Notes: a model not told the origin generated them from the sequence alone. Shown: positions 46,039 through 54,699, numbered from the stretch's first letter. The stretch is 64,000 nt of DNA from Flavobacterium sp. MC2016-06 (GCF_009711165.2 NZ_WMID02000001.1:62001-126000); one strand, 5' to 3'. Program-made: numbers and translations.

Positions 46039-48075
46039 TTATTTTAGTTCTTTATGAGAATTATCTTTTGAAGGTTGTAAATGAAAATCCCCTGGAGACG
46101 AAACAATTAATGTATTCCCATTTTCAAATTGAAAAGCAAAACCTACCACCTGAAAAGACAGCGGTATCGTAAGTAGTTGTTGATCGTTTGAGTCAGTTAA
46201 TGTTGCATGTCCTTGCGGAGCAGTTAATCCGTGAGGTACCGAATTATGTTCAACAGCGGAATTGTGAGTAATCTCACGTCTTTTTTTCCATATAAGTGTA
46301 TCTCTTCTTTTTTTACCATCTTTTTGATATTTAACTGCATTGGCAAAATAACGTTTAAGAGATGAATTAGTCATCTTGTCAACTCTAACGATACCAGTAG
46401 TTCCGTCAAATAATCTAATTTTTATTCCAAATCCTTTTATTGCATTCTCACGCATAGATTTTTTCATGCCTGCAAACAAAGATTTAATCTCTAAATAATT
46501 CAGTTCAAATGGAGTGTCTAAATAAGACTGGTATTTTTTGGCTAAACCAGTTATTTCAACAGGACCTTTATCACGTATAGTCAGTGCAGATTCATCAGAT
46601 AAAGACGGATCATAATGAAAAGCAGAAGGAGTGAACCCGCTGTTACCTGAATTAGCCATAATTTTTTGAATATTTTCAGAATTTTGGTAATCACTAACAT
46701 CTCTTGTAATTTCAGATGAAAAATTCTCAATTCCTGGTAATTCTCTATCATGTTCCTGCAAAATACTTTCTCCTTTGGCTTTGCTTAGACCTTTTAGCTT
46801 ATCATATCCATGTTTTTTAGCACCTTGTCCCATTGCATACAATACGCTTCCTAATGTTTGCGGAGGTAAATCAGAATAATTTACGCCAAGATATTCTGCG
46901 ACTCTTTTGCGTATATATTGTCTTTTATACTCTTTGTTCGAACTACTTAGAGGTGTTCCAAAATATTTCTCTCCAATATTTTTCCAATGTAATCTTCTTA
47001 TATATTGTATGTGTTTTAGATAATTTACCCGTTGAAGAATTGTTTTAGGATCCGTTTTATCATCATATTGAATGTTGTGTGCAAGATTATGTTTTATAAT
47101 CTGAGGATCTAAAGATGGATAAGAAACCTCGCCTTTATGAAGATCTTTTGCCATCCAACCCGCTTTTTTCCATACATGACCTTCGCTTTCTGATGCCGTA
47201 ATATCCAGCCAGCCCACATCAACAGGTCCATCTTTTAAGATAACATCAGGTCGTGTTCCTCCACGAATACCTTGAAGCTCGGCAGATAATCCGCCTCCAG
47301 GAGAAGGAAGATAGATAATAGTCGCTAATGTTTCTACAGCGTAACCAAAGGCGGCTTTTAGTAAACCTTGTCCTTTTTCTTTGCCTACTGTAAAATTGTT
47401 CCAAGCCTCAATCCAATGTTCTGTATGACCGTCTAAATTGGCATATGCTCTAAGATCTGGATAATGAATTACATAAAAATAAGCCTTTTGAGTGGCACTA
47501 TCCAATTCATTTAGATAAGAGTTAAAATCTCCTGCGTATTTATCATTTTTGTTTACATTGACAGATATTTTGCGCTGAATAATGCTCGATTGTGCCTTTT
47601 GTTTGGAATAGACAGATGAAATAGGTTTTAATTGCAAGGCTTTCGCACCCATAACATCAGCCTCATTCTCCAAACCTTTATCATCATTAATATTTACTTT
47701 TCCTTTCATCTGCAGAGTAGGTTTTACTCTGCCTTGTTTTTGCTGTACCACATGCCAAGCTTCATGAGGTAAATGTTTTTCCTGCCCAGAAGCGATATGA
47801 ATATCTGTTCCCTGAGCATATGCATGAGCATTAAGCTGTGCAGGTTTATCAGAGTTATAATGTACTTTGACATCATCCATAGAATGACCCGAGAGATTTT
47901 CTATTCCTGATTTTAGATTATCAGGCAGACCCGTATGGTTTGCTTTTCTTTGTAAAACAGATCTAGGACGATTGTCTTGCAATGCTATAGCTTTAGTTTG
48001 AATAATTTTGTTATTCAAACTATCTGAAATAGACTGCGTTTTGCTTTTGTCTGTTTTATCATTAGTTTGCAGCAT
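46039..48075 (-). CDS. eCIS cargo candidate: DUF4157 protein with large toxin-like C-terminus
   Basis: The 678-residue protein shares residues 1-150 almost exactly with the next gene downstream: tag AIALQDNRPRSVLQRK and DUF4157 with HEAWH at 104-108. Its C-terminal 500 residues are different. A block at 240-310 contains FGYAVETL (E248), RGGTRPDVIL (D277), WLDITASESEGH (D291, H300) and KK at 303-304. This resembles toxin domains of the PD-(D/E)XK type, though the lysine is not in the standard position. A second globular region follows (about 480-660), ending in beta strands. There is no signal peptide, so delivery by the injection system is expected. The nuclease idea is tentative. Confidence 0.75.
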   Translation of the reverse strand: MLQTNDKTDKSKTQSISDSLNNKIIQTKAIALQDNRPRSVLQRKANHTGLPDNLKSGIENLSGHSMDDVKVHYNSDKPAQLNAHAYAQGTDIHIASGQEKHLPHEAWHVVQQKQGRVKPTLQMKGKVNINDDKGLENEADVMGAKALQLKPISSVYSKQKAQSSIIQRKISVNVNKNDKYAGDFNSYLNELDSATQKAYFYVIHYPDLRAYANLDGHTEHWIEAWNNFTVGKEKGQGLLKAAFGYAVETLATIIYLPSPGGGLSAELQGIRGGTRPDVILKDGPVDVGWLDITASESEGHVWKKAGWMAKDLHKGEVSYPSLDPQIIKHNLAHNIQYDDKTDPKTILQRVNYLKHIQYIRRLHWKNIGEKYFGTPLSSSNKEYKRQYIRKRVAEYLGVNYSDLPPQTLGSVLYAMGQGAKKHGYDKLKGLSKAKGESILQEHDRELPGIENFSSEITRDVSDYQNSENIQKIMANSGNSGFTPSAFHYDPSLSDESALTIRDKGPVEITGLAKKYQSYLDTPFELNYLEIKSLFAGMKKSMRENAIKGFGIKIRLFDGTTGIVRVDKMTNSSLKRYFANAVKYQKDGKKRRDTLIWKKRREITHNSAVEHNSVPHGLTAPQGHATLTDSNDQQLLTIPLSFQVVGFAFQFENGNTLIVSSPGDFHLQPSKDNSHKELK

Positions 48076-48193
48076 ACTACAATTTTTTAAATCTATTATT
48101 TATACTGCTTACTACACCAGAAAAACGCTGCATAAAGTTATACAGCTATAAAATGTTTTATAAGAATTTTTTATCCATAACTATAGTTAAAAA

Positions 48194-49543
48194 CTAAGTT
48201 AGAGGCATATATATTGGTGTATGTTCTGTTGGTATTGGTTTTGTTTTTTCTGTTTCAGAAACTTTAATAGCTTTAGCTTTTAAGGTTTGATTTCCTGCTC
48301 TTGCAATTTTAGAAGAAGCAACTCCTATATTAGCTCCCGCAGCAATACCATGAGTTATGCCTTCGCTGCTGCTGCTAATACCACTACCGCTAATACCACC
48401 AGCAACAAAACCAGCAGTAACTTCAATCCAATGCAGTGCCGCAGCTATACCATTGATAATTTTGAAATAGATAGTTGGATTGGCTTTGTCCATACCATCT
48501 ATCACCATATGCAGTAAAGAACGCAATGCTTTTGCAGCACCAAATATTATTAATGGAATATTATGACCTATTCCAGCACCAATTAAAGCTAAAGCAGCTT
48601 CAAATAAACGCAGCCCATTTATTATTTTCTGTTCTTTAGGAGTTGGTTTATCAATTTTAGAGTAATAACCACGTATCATTTTTGCGATTCCTACTCCAAT
48701 CATAGTAATACCAGGAAGAAAAGCAACTCCATGTGATACTGCAAGAATGGCCACGCCGGCGGCCGTTGCTAATATTCCTTCAAGAATTATCAAGTTACCA
48801 AGAGTCTTATTAGACAAAAAATATTGTTGTATTTCGTCAGATTCTTGAAATTGAGTAACAACAACTTGGTCACCGTACTGCTGGACACCGCTAATAGATT
48901 TTGCCTGAACTGTTTTTTGCCATTGATTATAGCCCGTCTGGCTCATAATGGCATAATTTACACCCGCCATACCTAAATGATCCATGGATTGAAATTGAGC
49001 AGTATTATCTGTATCTGCTTTTTTCTGGACAGGACTAGCATTTTCCTTAGGGCGTGCAAAACTTGCACGATTTCCCATATGAGTAGCTTCTTGTTCTAGT
49101 GCAGGATCATTATTGACGGGCGTACCGCCAACTTTTATTGTTGGTTTTACTCGTCCTTCCATTTGCTGTACAACATGACCCAATTCGTGTGGCAAATGTT
49201 TTTCCTGCCCAGGTCCAAGATGAATGTTTGAACCTTGTGCATAAGCAAGAGCTTGTACAGCAGCAGGTTTGGATGAATTGTAATGCACTTTTACATGATC
49301 CAGATTTTTATTACTCAAGCTTTCCATTCCTGCCTTTAAATTATCTGGTAAACCAGTCTTGTTTGCTTTTCGTTGTACAGGTACCAAAGGGGCTGGCTGC
49401 TGCAATACACTAGTATCTTTGCTTACTTTTTTTTGTATTACAGAATGCGAACGATTGTCCTGTAATTGCACAGCATTATTATTTGATATCCTGATATCAG
49501 AATCAACACTAGTTTCAGATGATTTTTTTTGATGTTGAAGCAT
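48194..49543 (-). CDS. eCIS cargo candidate: DUF4157 protein with hydrophobic glycine-rich C-terminus
   Basis: The 449-residue protein has the tag AVQLQDNRSHSVIQKK (24-39), a second QRKANKTGLPDN boundary and a DUF4157 domain (about 58-160) with HELGH at 119-123. Residues about 245-430 are rich in Ala, Gly and Ile with several long hydrophobic helices (LEGILATAAGVAILAV, FLPGITMIGVGIAKMI, ALALIGAGIG, AGFVAGGISGSGI). A membrane-inserting or channel-forming payload is the simplest reading. It lies between the 170-residue tagged gene and the 678-residue cargo gene. There is no signal peptide. Confidence 0.72.
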   Translation of the reverse strand: MLQHQKKSSETSVDSDIRISNNNAVQLQDNRSHSVIQKKVSKDTSVLQQPAPLVPVQRKANKTGLPDNLKAGMESLSNKNLDHVKVHYNSSKPAAVQALAYAQGSNIHLGPGQEKHLPHELGHVVQQMEGRVKPTIKVGGTPVNNDPALEQEATHMGNRASFARPKENASPVQKKADTDNTAQFQSMDHLGMAGVNYAIMSQTGYNQWQKTVQAKSISGVQQYGDQVVVTQFQESDEIQQYFLSNKTLGNLIILEGILATAAGVAILAVSHGVAFLPGITMIGVGIAKMIRGYYSKIDKPTPKEQKIINGLRLFEAALALIGAGIGHNIPLIIFGAAKALRSLLHMVIDGMDKANPTIYFKIINGIAAALHWIEVTAGFVAGGISGSGISSSSEGITHGIAAGANIGVASSKIARAGNQTLKAKAIKVSETEKTKPIPTEHTPIYMPLT

Positions 49544-49640
49544 TGACTTAAAAATTAATTAATTATTAATTACTTTTTAAAATATAATTATGGAGTATTG
49601 TAACCTATAAAATAGTTAATCTATCCTAATTCTAAAATAC

Positions 49641-50153
49641 TTACCTCCATCTTAATGATGGAAGTGGAGCCTTTTTACCCGTTGCTGCCTGAGTTTCCAA
49701 TCCTTTAATTTTTTGATTACGTGACTGAACTTTTTGTTGAAGGGTAGCAATGGCAGTGAGATGTCCTCCATCTTGATTGACATGCATTTTGCCTGCAATT
49801 TTTCGTTTTTTAATAGCATGCTTATACTGTGCGACTGCTTGCTTATGGCTTTCGACATTGCCACTGCTCAAACTAAATGCATCTCCTGCATTTTCATGAT
49901 TATGATATTCATTGATTAAATTAGCTTCAACTGCTGGGTCTTTTCCTGGTTTTAATACTCTTTGAACTGTTTCTCCTGCCAGTTCTGAATTATTGTCCAT
50001 TGTATTTTTCATCGCCGTTCCGTCACTTATTTTTTTTTGAACTACAGATGATTCCCGATTATCTTTTAATTGAATAGCAGTTTTGCCCGCACTTGCATTT
50101 GCTGCACTTGATTCTGTTTTATTTTTTGATGATTTTTCTTGATGCTGTTCCAT
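49641..50153 (-). CDS. Small tagged eCIS-associated protein without DUF4157
   Basis: The 170-residue, Lys- and Gln-rich protein starts like the three DUF4157 proteins downstream and carries the same tag (AIQLKDNRESSVVQKK, 26-41), but it lacks the HExxH domain. The rest contains a short helical stretch with many His and Lys residues (HKQAVAQYKHAIKKRK) and no recognisable domain. It could be a small cargo, a loading factor, or a cargo whose DUF4157 part was lost. I see no frameshift that would restore such a domain. It follows the lysozyme gene by 43 bases. Confidence 0.6.
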   Translation of the reverse strand: MEQHQEKSSKNKTESSAANASAGKTAIQLKDNRESSVVQKKISDGTAMKNTMDNNSELAGETVQRVLKPGKDPAVEANLINEYHNHENAGDAFSLSSGNVESHKQAVAQYKHAIKKRKIAGKMHVNQDGGHLTAIATLQQKVQSRNQKIKGLETQAATGKKAPLPSLRWR

Positions 50154-50196
50154 TTTCTGTTTTTTTTAAATTAAATAACTTCATGTTTTAGTACTC

Positions 50197-50847
50197 TTAA
50201 CTAGACTGAATGAAATTGGTAAAATCGGTAGTATTACCATTAAAAACATCAAAATCATTGAGCTGATTATTTAATTTATAGCTGGCCGATTTTTGCCATA
50301 AAGTCCAGCTTTTTGATTGCCATATCGTTGGCAGTGTCAAAGTATTATTATAATCAGCAATCCATAAATTATAACCTGCAAAACTAGGATCAGTCAAATA
50401 AGTATTTGCAGTATTATTATCGGTGTAAATAAGTGGTTTTCTCCCTGTTTTTTGTTCCAGAAGTGTTAAGAACTGCAATAAATTTGGCTGAATAGAGGCT
50501 GTATTAATGCCAGGATCAATACTAGTTTCTTCAAAGTCAACAATAGGAGGAAAATCCGCAGCCGAAAATTTGCCTATAACACCTAAATAATTAGCGACTT
50601 GTTTAGACGGATCATCATCGCAATGGTAAAAATGATACGCGCCGCGCACATAACCTTTTGCTTGAATTGCAGGCCAATTGGTTTTAAAATCCGAATCGGT
50701 ATAGGTAATTCCTTCTGTAGCTTTGCAGATTATAAAAGTTAGATTATCTACTTGTTTGTTAAGAAAATTGATTTCATTTCCCTGATATTTCGAAATATCA
50801 ATTCCGTATACAGAAAAATTGCTGGCAGTTGTTTGAGAATCACTCAT
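50197..50847 (-). CDS. GH25 lysozyme encoded in the eCIS operon
   Basis: The 216-residue protein is a complete glycoside hydrolase family 25 domain: VYGIDISKYQG with catalytic-site D17, FIICKATEG, GAYHFYH, and FPPIVDFEE with the catalytic D104 and E106, then LWIADYN and WTLWQKS. GH25 enzymes cleave the MurNAc-GlcNAc bond of peptidoglycan. There is no signal peptide or anchor, so it stays in the cytoplasm until lysis, or is carried by the injection particle. Plausible roles are releasing assembled particles by cell lysis or being delivered to bacterial targets. Confidence 0.9.
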   Translation of the reverse strand: MSDSQTTASNFSVYGIDISKYQGNEINFLNKQVDNLTFIICKATEGITYTDSDFKTNWPAIQAKGYVRGAYHFYHCDDDPSKQVANYLGVIGKFSAADFPPIVDFEETSIDPGINTASIQPNLLQFLTLLEQKTGRKPLIYTDNNTANTYLTDPSFAGYNLWIADYNNTLTLPTIWQSKSWTLWQKSASYKLNNQLNDFDVFNGNTTDFTNFIQSS

Positions 50848-50883
50848 AGTTTTTTGGTTTTGGTGTATTGTTAGGTTATAATT

Positions 50884-51441
50884 TTATTCCTCTAATAATG
50901 TCATATATACAGGTCCAATTGCTCCAGAATAATCGATAGCAGAACAAAAAGGATGATTTTGAATCATTGATTTTAAATCTTCAAGCCTTCGGTCAAAATA
51001 GGGGAGTGTTACTTTTTTTCCTGTAATAAGCGTTATTAAATAGTCGTCTTTTAGCGGATATATTTTAAATAATGGTTCCTGAATTTCATAAAAAGTTTCT
51101 TCGTCATCTATAATAAAATCAATATTGAATTTCTTTTTATGTATAGCTTTATGATCCAGTTTTAATAAATGATTGATTTGATGTTCTAACTTATTAAGAA
51201 TGGCATCTAGTAATTTTTCATTTGATTTTGCGACCAAATAAAGATTATTAGTGGTTATCAAATAACCATTAATAATAAGATCATTATGCTTACAGCAATG
51301 GTTTAAAGCAATGGCAATAATTGAGTTTCTGTAATTTAGATCAAAATTGTTTTTCCAGTCACCAATTTTAAGCACAGCATTATGCTTATAGAAGTGCTTT
51401 TTTGATAAAACGGTTATTGCTGTATTTTCAATCTTTTTCAT
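50884..51441 (-). CDS. Uncharacterised eCIS-locus protein
   Basis: I chose the ATG at 51441, two bases after the stop of the AAA+ gene. A TTG two codons upstream would overlap that stop. The about 185-residue protein is mixed alpha/beta with no signal peptide or membrane segment. The part INGYLITTNNLYLVAKSN recalls the strand-turn of IS200/REP-type HUH proteins (YVxMpNHxHLl), but the catalytic His pair and Tyr are absent, so it would at most be a domesticated fold. Position between the ATPase and the lysozyme suggests an assembly or regulatory accessory role. No function is assigned. Confidence 0.6.
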   Translation of the reverse strand: MKKIENTAITVLSKKHFYKHNAVLKIGDWKNNFDLNYRNSIIAIALNHCCKHNDLIINGYLITTNNLYLVAKSNEKLLDAILNKLEHQINHLLKLDHKAIHKKKFNIDFIIDDEETFYEIQEPLFKIYPLKDDYLITLITGKKVTLPYFDRRLEDLKSMIQNHPFCSAIDYSGAIGPVYMTLLEE

Positions 51442-51443
51442 AA

Positions 51444-52811
51444 TCAATTCATTTTTACAACACTTACAGTTCGATTTTCCTTTTTAAATTCACGTCTTAT
51501 ACCTTCAATTAAGTTTTGAAAACCAACAACGGTTTCATTTTTCTGAATCGCTTTTAACGCACAATATCGTAACACATTAATAATCGCGCCGCCAGCCAGT
51601 TCGTATTGTTCCGCAATATTTTCGACATTAATATCGGGATCCAATTGGCATTTTCCTGAAAAGGCATTTTCCCATAATAAAAGACGTTCTTCTGGGCCGG
51701 GCATTGTAAAATGAATCATAGATTGAAACCTTCTCGAAAAAGCTTCGTCCATATTTTCTTTTAAGTTGGATGCTAATATGACAACTCCCGGAAAATCTTC
51801 AATTCTTTGCAACAAATAACCCGTCTGCTGATTGGCGTGTCTGTCGTTTGATGAAGATGCGCTGGTTCTTTTTCCAAAAAGAGCATCGGCCTCATCAAAA
51901 AACAAAATCCAATCTTTATGCTGTGCAACATCAAATATTTTAGAAAGATTTTTTTCTGTCTCTCCAATATATTTAGACACAATCATAGAAAGATCAACCC
52001 TATAAACTTCCCGGTTCGTATTTTTTCCTAACAAAGTCGCCGTAAGTGTTTTTCCTGTACCCGGAGGTCCATAAAAGAGCGTTCTGTAACCAGCTTTAAT
52101 TTTATTTTCAAGACCCCATTCTCTCATCAGCGTTTCACCATGATTCAGCCAAGCATTGATTTCTAGAACTTGATCCATAACATGATTTTCTAAAACCAAA
52201 TCAGACCAATTTAGGTTTGTGGTAATCTGCTGAGCCGGAAACGAAACACTATGCTCTAATTTGGGCAGTGTTCCCGTTATAAAATAATGAAGCCAGCGCT
52301 CATTAATTGAAATCGTCTGATTTAAAAGAGGCATATTTGATTCTGTAATTTCCAGAATTAAAACCTGTTCTTTCGAAAGGATATTTGTGGTATTAAGAAT
52401 ATTTAGTACCTCAATTTTTAATTCGGGATTAACAGCCGTAATCAAAAAAGACAAGGTTTGACCCGTTGGTAAAAAACCACTGTGATTTTTATTGACTACA
52501 CCGCCAAATTCTGTAAAACCGCGGTCGTACATAGCATTTTTACTGAAAAAGATATCCAGAACTTCCGGTTTTATCTGAGGCGCAATAATCAATGCAAGAC
52601 AAAGACGTTCAAATTTATTGAGATTCCATTCTTTTAATTTTGTATAATAAACATTGTCTTTGGTATCTTCATCTGCTTCTGGAAACGGAATATCCATCCA
52701 ATGATTTTCATGACCTTCCTGCAGCAGATAACTACAGATAACCTGATCGATTACCATTTGCAGCCAATCCATTTCTTGGTGTAAAACAATTATATTTTGG
52801 TTAGTTTCCAT
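51444..52811 (-). CDS. AAA+ ATPase of the contractile injection system (Afp15/Pvc15-like)
   Basis: With the ATG at 52811 (a TTG three codons earlier is also possible) the protein has 455 residues. The N-terminal half (about 1-200) is system-specific. The C-terminal half is a single AAA+ module with Walker A GPPGTGKT (248-255), Walker B ILFFDEAD (302-309), a sensor region VILASNLKENMDEAFSRRF and an arginine-finger-like RR. A single AAA+ protein of this kind is a core gene of Afp, PVC and MAC loci, where it is needed for cargo loading or assembly. It overlaps the 331-residue gene upstream by 11 bases. Confidence 0.9.
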   Translation of the reverse strand: METNQNIIVLHQEMDWLQMVIDQVICSYLLQEGHENHWMDIPFPEADEDTKDNVYYTKLKEWNLNKFERLCLALIIAPQIKPEVLDIFFSKNAMYDRGFTEFGGVVNKNHSGFLPTGQTLSFLITAVNPELKIEVLNILNTTNILSKEQVLILEITESNMPLLNQTISINERWLHYFITGTLPKLEHSVSFPAQQITTNLNWSDLVLENHVMDQVLEINAWLNHGETLMREWGLENKIKAGYRTLFYGPPGTGKTLTATLLGKNTNREVYRVDLSMIVSKYIGETEKNLSKIFDVAQHKDWILFFDEADALFGKRTSASSSNDRHANQQTGYLLQRIEDFPGVVILASNLKENMDEAFSRRFQSMIHFTMPGPEERLLLWENAFSGKCQLDPDINVENIAEQYELAGGAIINVLRYCALKAIQKNETVVGFQNLIEGIRREFKKENRTVSVVKMN

Positions 52812-53796
52812 CACCTTCAAATAGTTTTTCGATATCGTCTAAAGTGGTTTCTGTCCATCTAAAATACAATAAAGCAGTATTTGGATTTAATTCATTAGAC
52901 TGCATTAAATCAAGGTAAACTCCCTGAGAATCCTGCGTTGTCAATTGCGGACTATAATCGGTATCATTATCAAAATTAGAATCAAAAAATTGATCCGTCC
53001 ATTCACTCGAATTATTGTTTCTGCCAATAAAATCAGTAATAAAATAGGCTAGTTTTTCGTGCTGTACAGCAAGTTTTTGAGCCTTAAAATAAGCAGGTTT
53101 CTTTTTGGTTTCACGATGATAATATTCAATGCCTTTTGATTGAATTGTTTTCGTATTCGGATGTCCAAAAAGATCAACCAATCCAAAATTTTCAGCATCA
53201 CTTGCCAATTCCAGTTCAGCATTTTTATCGCCAGAAACAGCCAGTGTTGTACTTTCTGCAACAGCACTTTCTGTGACTACATAAAGCTCCCGAAAAGAAT
53301 ATAAAGTTTGTGTGAGTTTTATAATTAATTGCTGCTGAATGTCGTTCCAGTTTTTAATTTTGATGGATTGAGGCTTATCGGCTTTAAAAATAAAACTGCC
53401 TTTGCTGGCAAAAGCGAGTACTTGCTTACTGAATTCAAATTGTCCGTCAATCGCACTGTTTCCGTGTCCGCGACCTGAATAAGGTTTTGAAATACCGCTG
53501 CTAAAATCCCAGTTTGCAGAACTCAGCATCATTAAAGGACTCAAATCTATATCTTCAGGAGCTATAATACCATTGCGGTATAAATTTCCCAGCACGATTA
53601 TTTCTCCATTTTTAATTTGAAAATAATCTCCAGGAAACAGGTTTTGATTTAAAGGTTTAGCGGGGATAAAACCGCCCGATTTTAAATACAAAGACTTATA
53701 GAAATTTTTATAAACATTGCCCATACAACTAAAATTTAGTTCATTAAAGTCTACCGCTGCACTGTCAATGTCATTAATTAAAGATTTTTTCAGCAA
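52801..53796 (-). CDS. Uncharacterised eCIS-locus protein with gasdermin-like landmarks
   Basis: The open frame begins with a TTG at 53796 preceded by AAGGA. The first ATG in frame is codon 25 (53724), so the start is uncertain. The 331-residue protein has no signal peptide. GGFIPAKPL (41-49), a beta-rich stretch with AIDGQFEFS (115-123), FRELYVVTES (168-177) and AYFKAQKLAV (235-244) match, in order and roughly in spacing, landmarks I recall from mammalian gasdermin pore domains (GEFIPVTSL, DGQIQGSVE, NVYVVTEVL and AYRVRQLMV in GSDMD/GSDMA3). This is a by-eye resemblance, not a search result. If correct, it would be a pore-forming component of the system. Otherwise it is simply unknown. Confidence 0.6.
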   Translation of the reverse strand: MLKKSLINDIDSAAVDFNELNFSCMGNVYKNFYKSLYLKSGGFIPAKPLNQNLFPGDYFQIKNGEIIVLGNLYRNGIIAPEDIDLSPLMMLSSANWDFSSGISKPYSGRGHGNSAIDGQFEFSKQVLAFASKGSFIFKADKPQSIKIKNWNDIQQQLIIKLTQTLYSFRELYVVTESAVAESTTLAVSGDKNAELELASDAENFGLVDLFGHPNTKTIQSKGIEYYHRETKKKPAYFKAQKLAVQHEKLAYFITDFIGRNNNSSEWTDQFFDSNFDNDTDYSPQLTTQDSQGVYLDLMQSNELNPNTALLYFRWTETTLDDIEKLFEGDGN

Positions 53797-53843
53797 TCCT
53801 TAACGCAATTACATTGACAAAGCAGTAGACATTTTTGGTTCGT

Positions 53844-54674
53844 TTAAGAAGCCAGAGCTGCAGCATTTGCAGCCGCCAAAGCTGCCTGCAATGAACTAAG
53901 TTCAATCTGCGCTTTATTTAAATTAGCGTTAGCAACATTGAGTTGTCTTGACGTTTCATCATTGGCTTTATTTGCTTCCAGATAAGCTGCTTTTGCTTCT
54001 TTATTGGCAATATCAAGTAAGGCTTGTATCGAAGTGTTATTTTTTAAACTGAAAACTTCTTTTGAATATTTTTTCCCAGTCAAAACCAAATAAAGAGACA
54101 AAGCTTGTTTTTGTTCCAGCGCTGTAATTGCTTCAGATTCTAGACACAATGATTGAGCAGCAAATACCGATTTTAAGGCAATAAGGGTAAGGGCAACAGC
54201 ATTGTTTGCATCTGTTCCTGCAGCATTTATTTTAGTAATTAAATCATCTGAAATAAGCGGATTTAACGCTTTTTTGCGAATTACAAGATTGGATAATTTA
54301 TTGATAATTTCTACCGAATAAATCAGCTTGTTGATTAACTCTGTTACTTCTTTTGAAATTTCTGCTGTATTTTCATTTGCAGCAGTCATTTTAGAAAAAG
54401 CAATTTGAGAATTTTGACTTAAATCTAATGCATTCTGAATAACCTGATCGGCAAGCTGTTTGTTGCTCAGCGACTGCGTTCTGTTGTTTTCTGCATCAAG
54501 TAAATAACCCTGATATTTTATTGCTTTTTGGTTTAAAGATGTAACTACAGCTTGTTGCTGCTGCACAACTGCTTGTGCATCTGTTACCTGAGAAGTTAAT
54601 AAATCTAGATCTGATTTTTTCTTTTCTGTAATTCCATATCTTTTTGGAGTGGTATTTAATAGTATAGCTTCCAT
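53844..54674 (-). CDS. Ala-rich helical protein of the eCIS operon
   Basis: The 276-residue protein is almost entirely helical, rich in Ala, Asn, Gln and Leu, with coiled-coil stretches at about 20-60 (LTSQVTDAQAVVQQQQ) and 225-270 (NVANANLNKAQIELSSLQAA). Composition and layout resemble the N-terminal third of the 833-residue protein encoded just upstream, so the two may be paralogues. There is no signal peptide and no enzymatic motif. It lies between tape-measure and ATPase genes. A structural or fibre-like role is guessed from composition and position only. Confidence 0.6.
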   Translation of the reverse strand: MEAILLNTTPKRYGITEKKKSDLDLLTSQVTDAQAVVQQQQAVVTSLNQKAIKYQGYLLDAENNRTQSLSNKQLADQVIQNALDLSQNSQIAFSKMTAANENTAEISKEVTELINKLIYSVEIINKLSNLVIRKKALNPLISDDLITKINAAGTDANNAVALTLIALKSVFAAQSLCLESEAITALEQKQALSLYLVLTGKKYSKEVFSLKNNTSIQALLDIANKEAKAAYLEANKANDETSRQLNVANANLNKAQIELSSLQAALAAANAAALAS

Positions 54675-54699
54675 AATTTATATTTTAATGGGTTAGATC

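Noticed and set aside
49652-49864. Frameshifted continuation of the 170-residue tagged protein
   Set aside because: The alternate-frame peptide has no DUF4157 or toxin motif, and the annotated frame ends cleanly.
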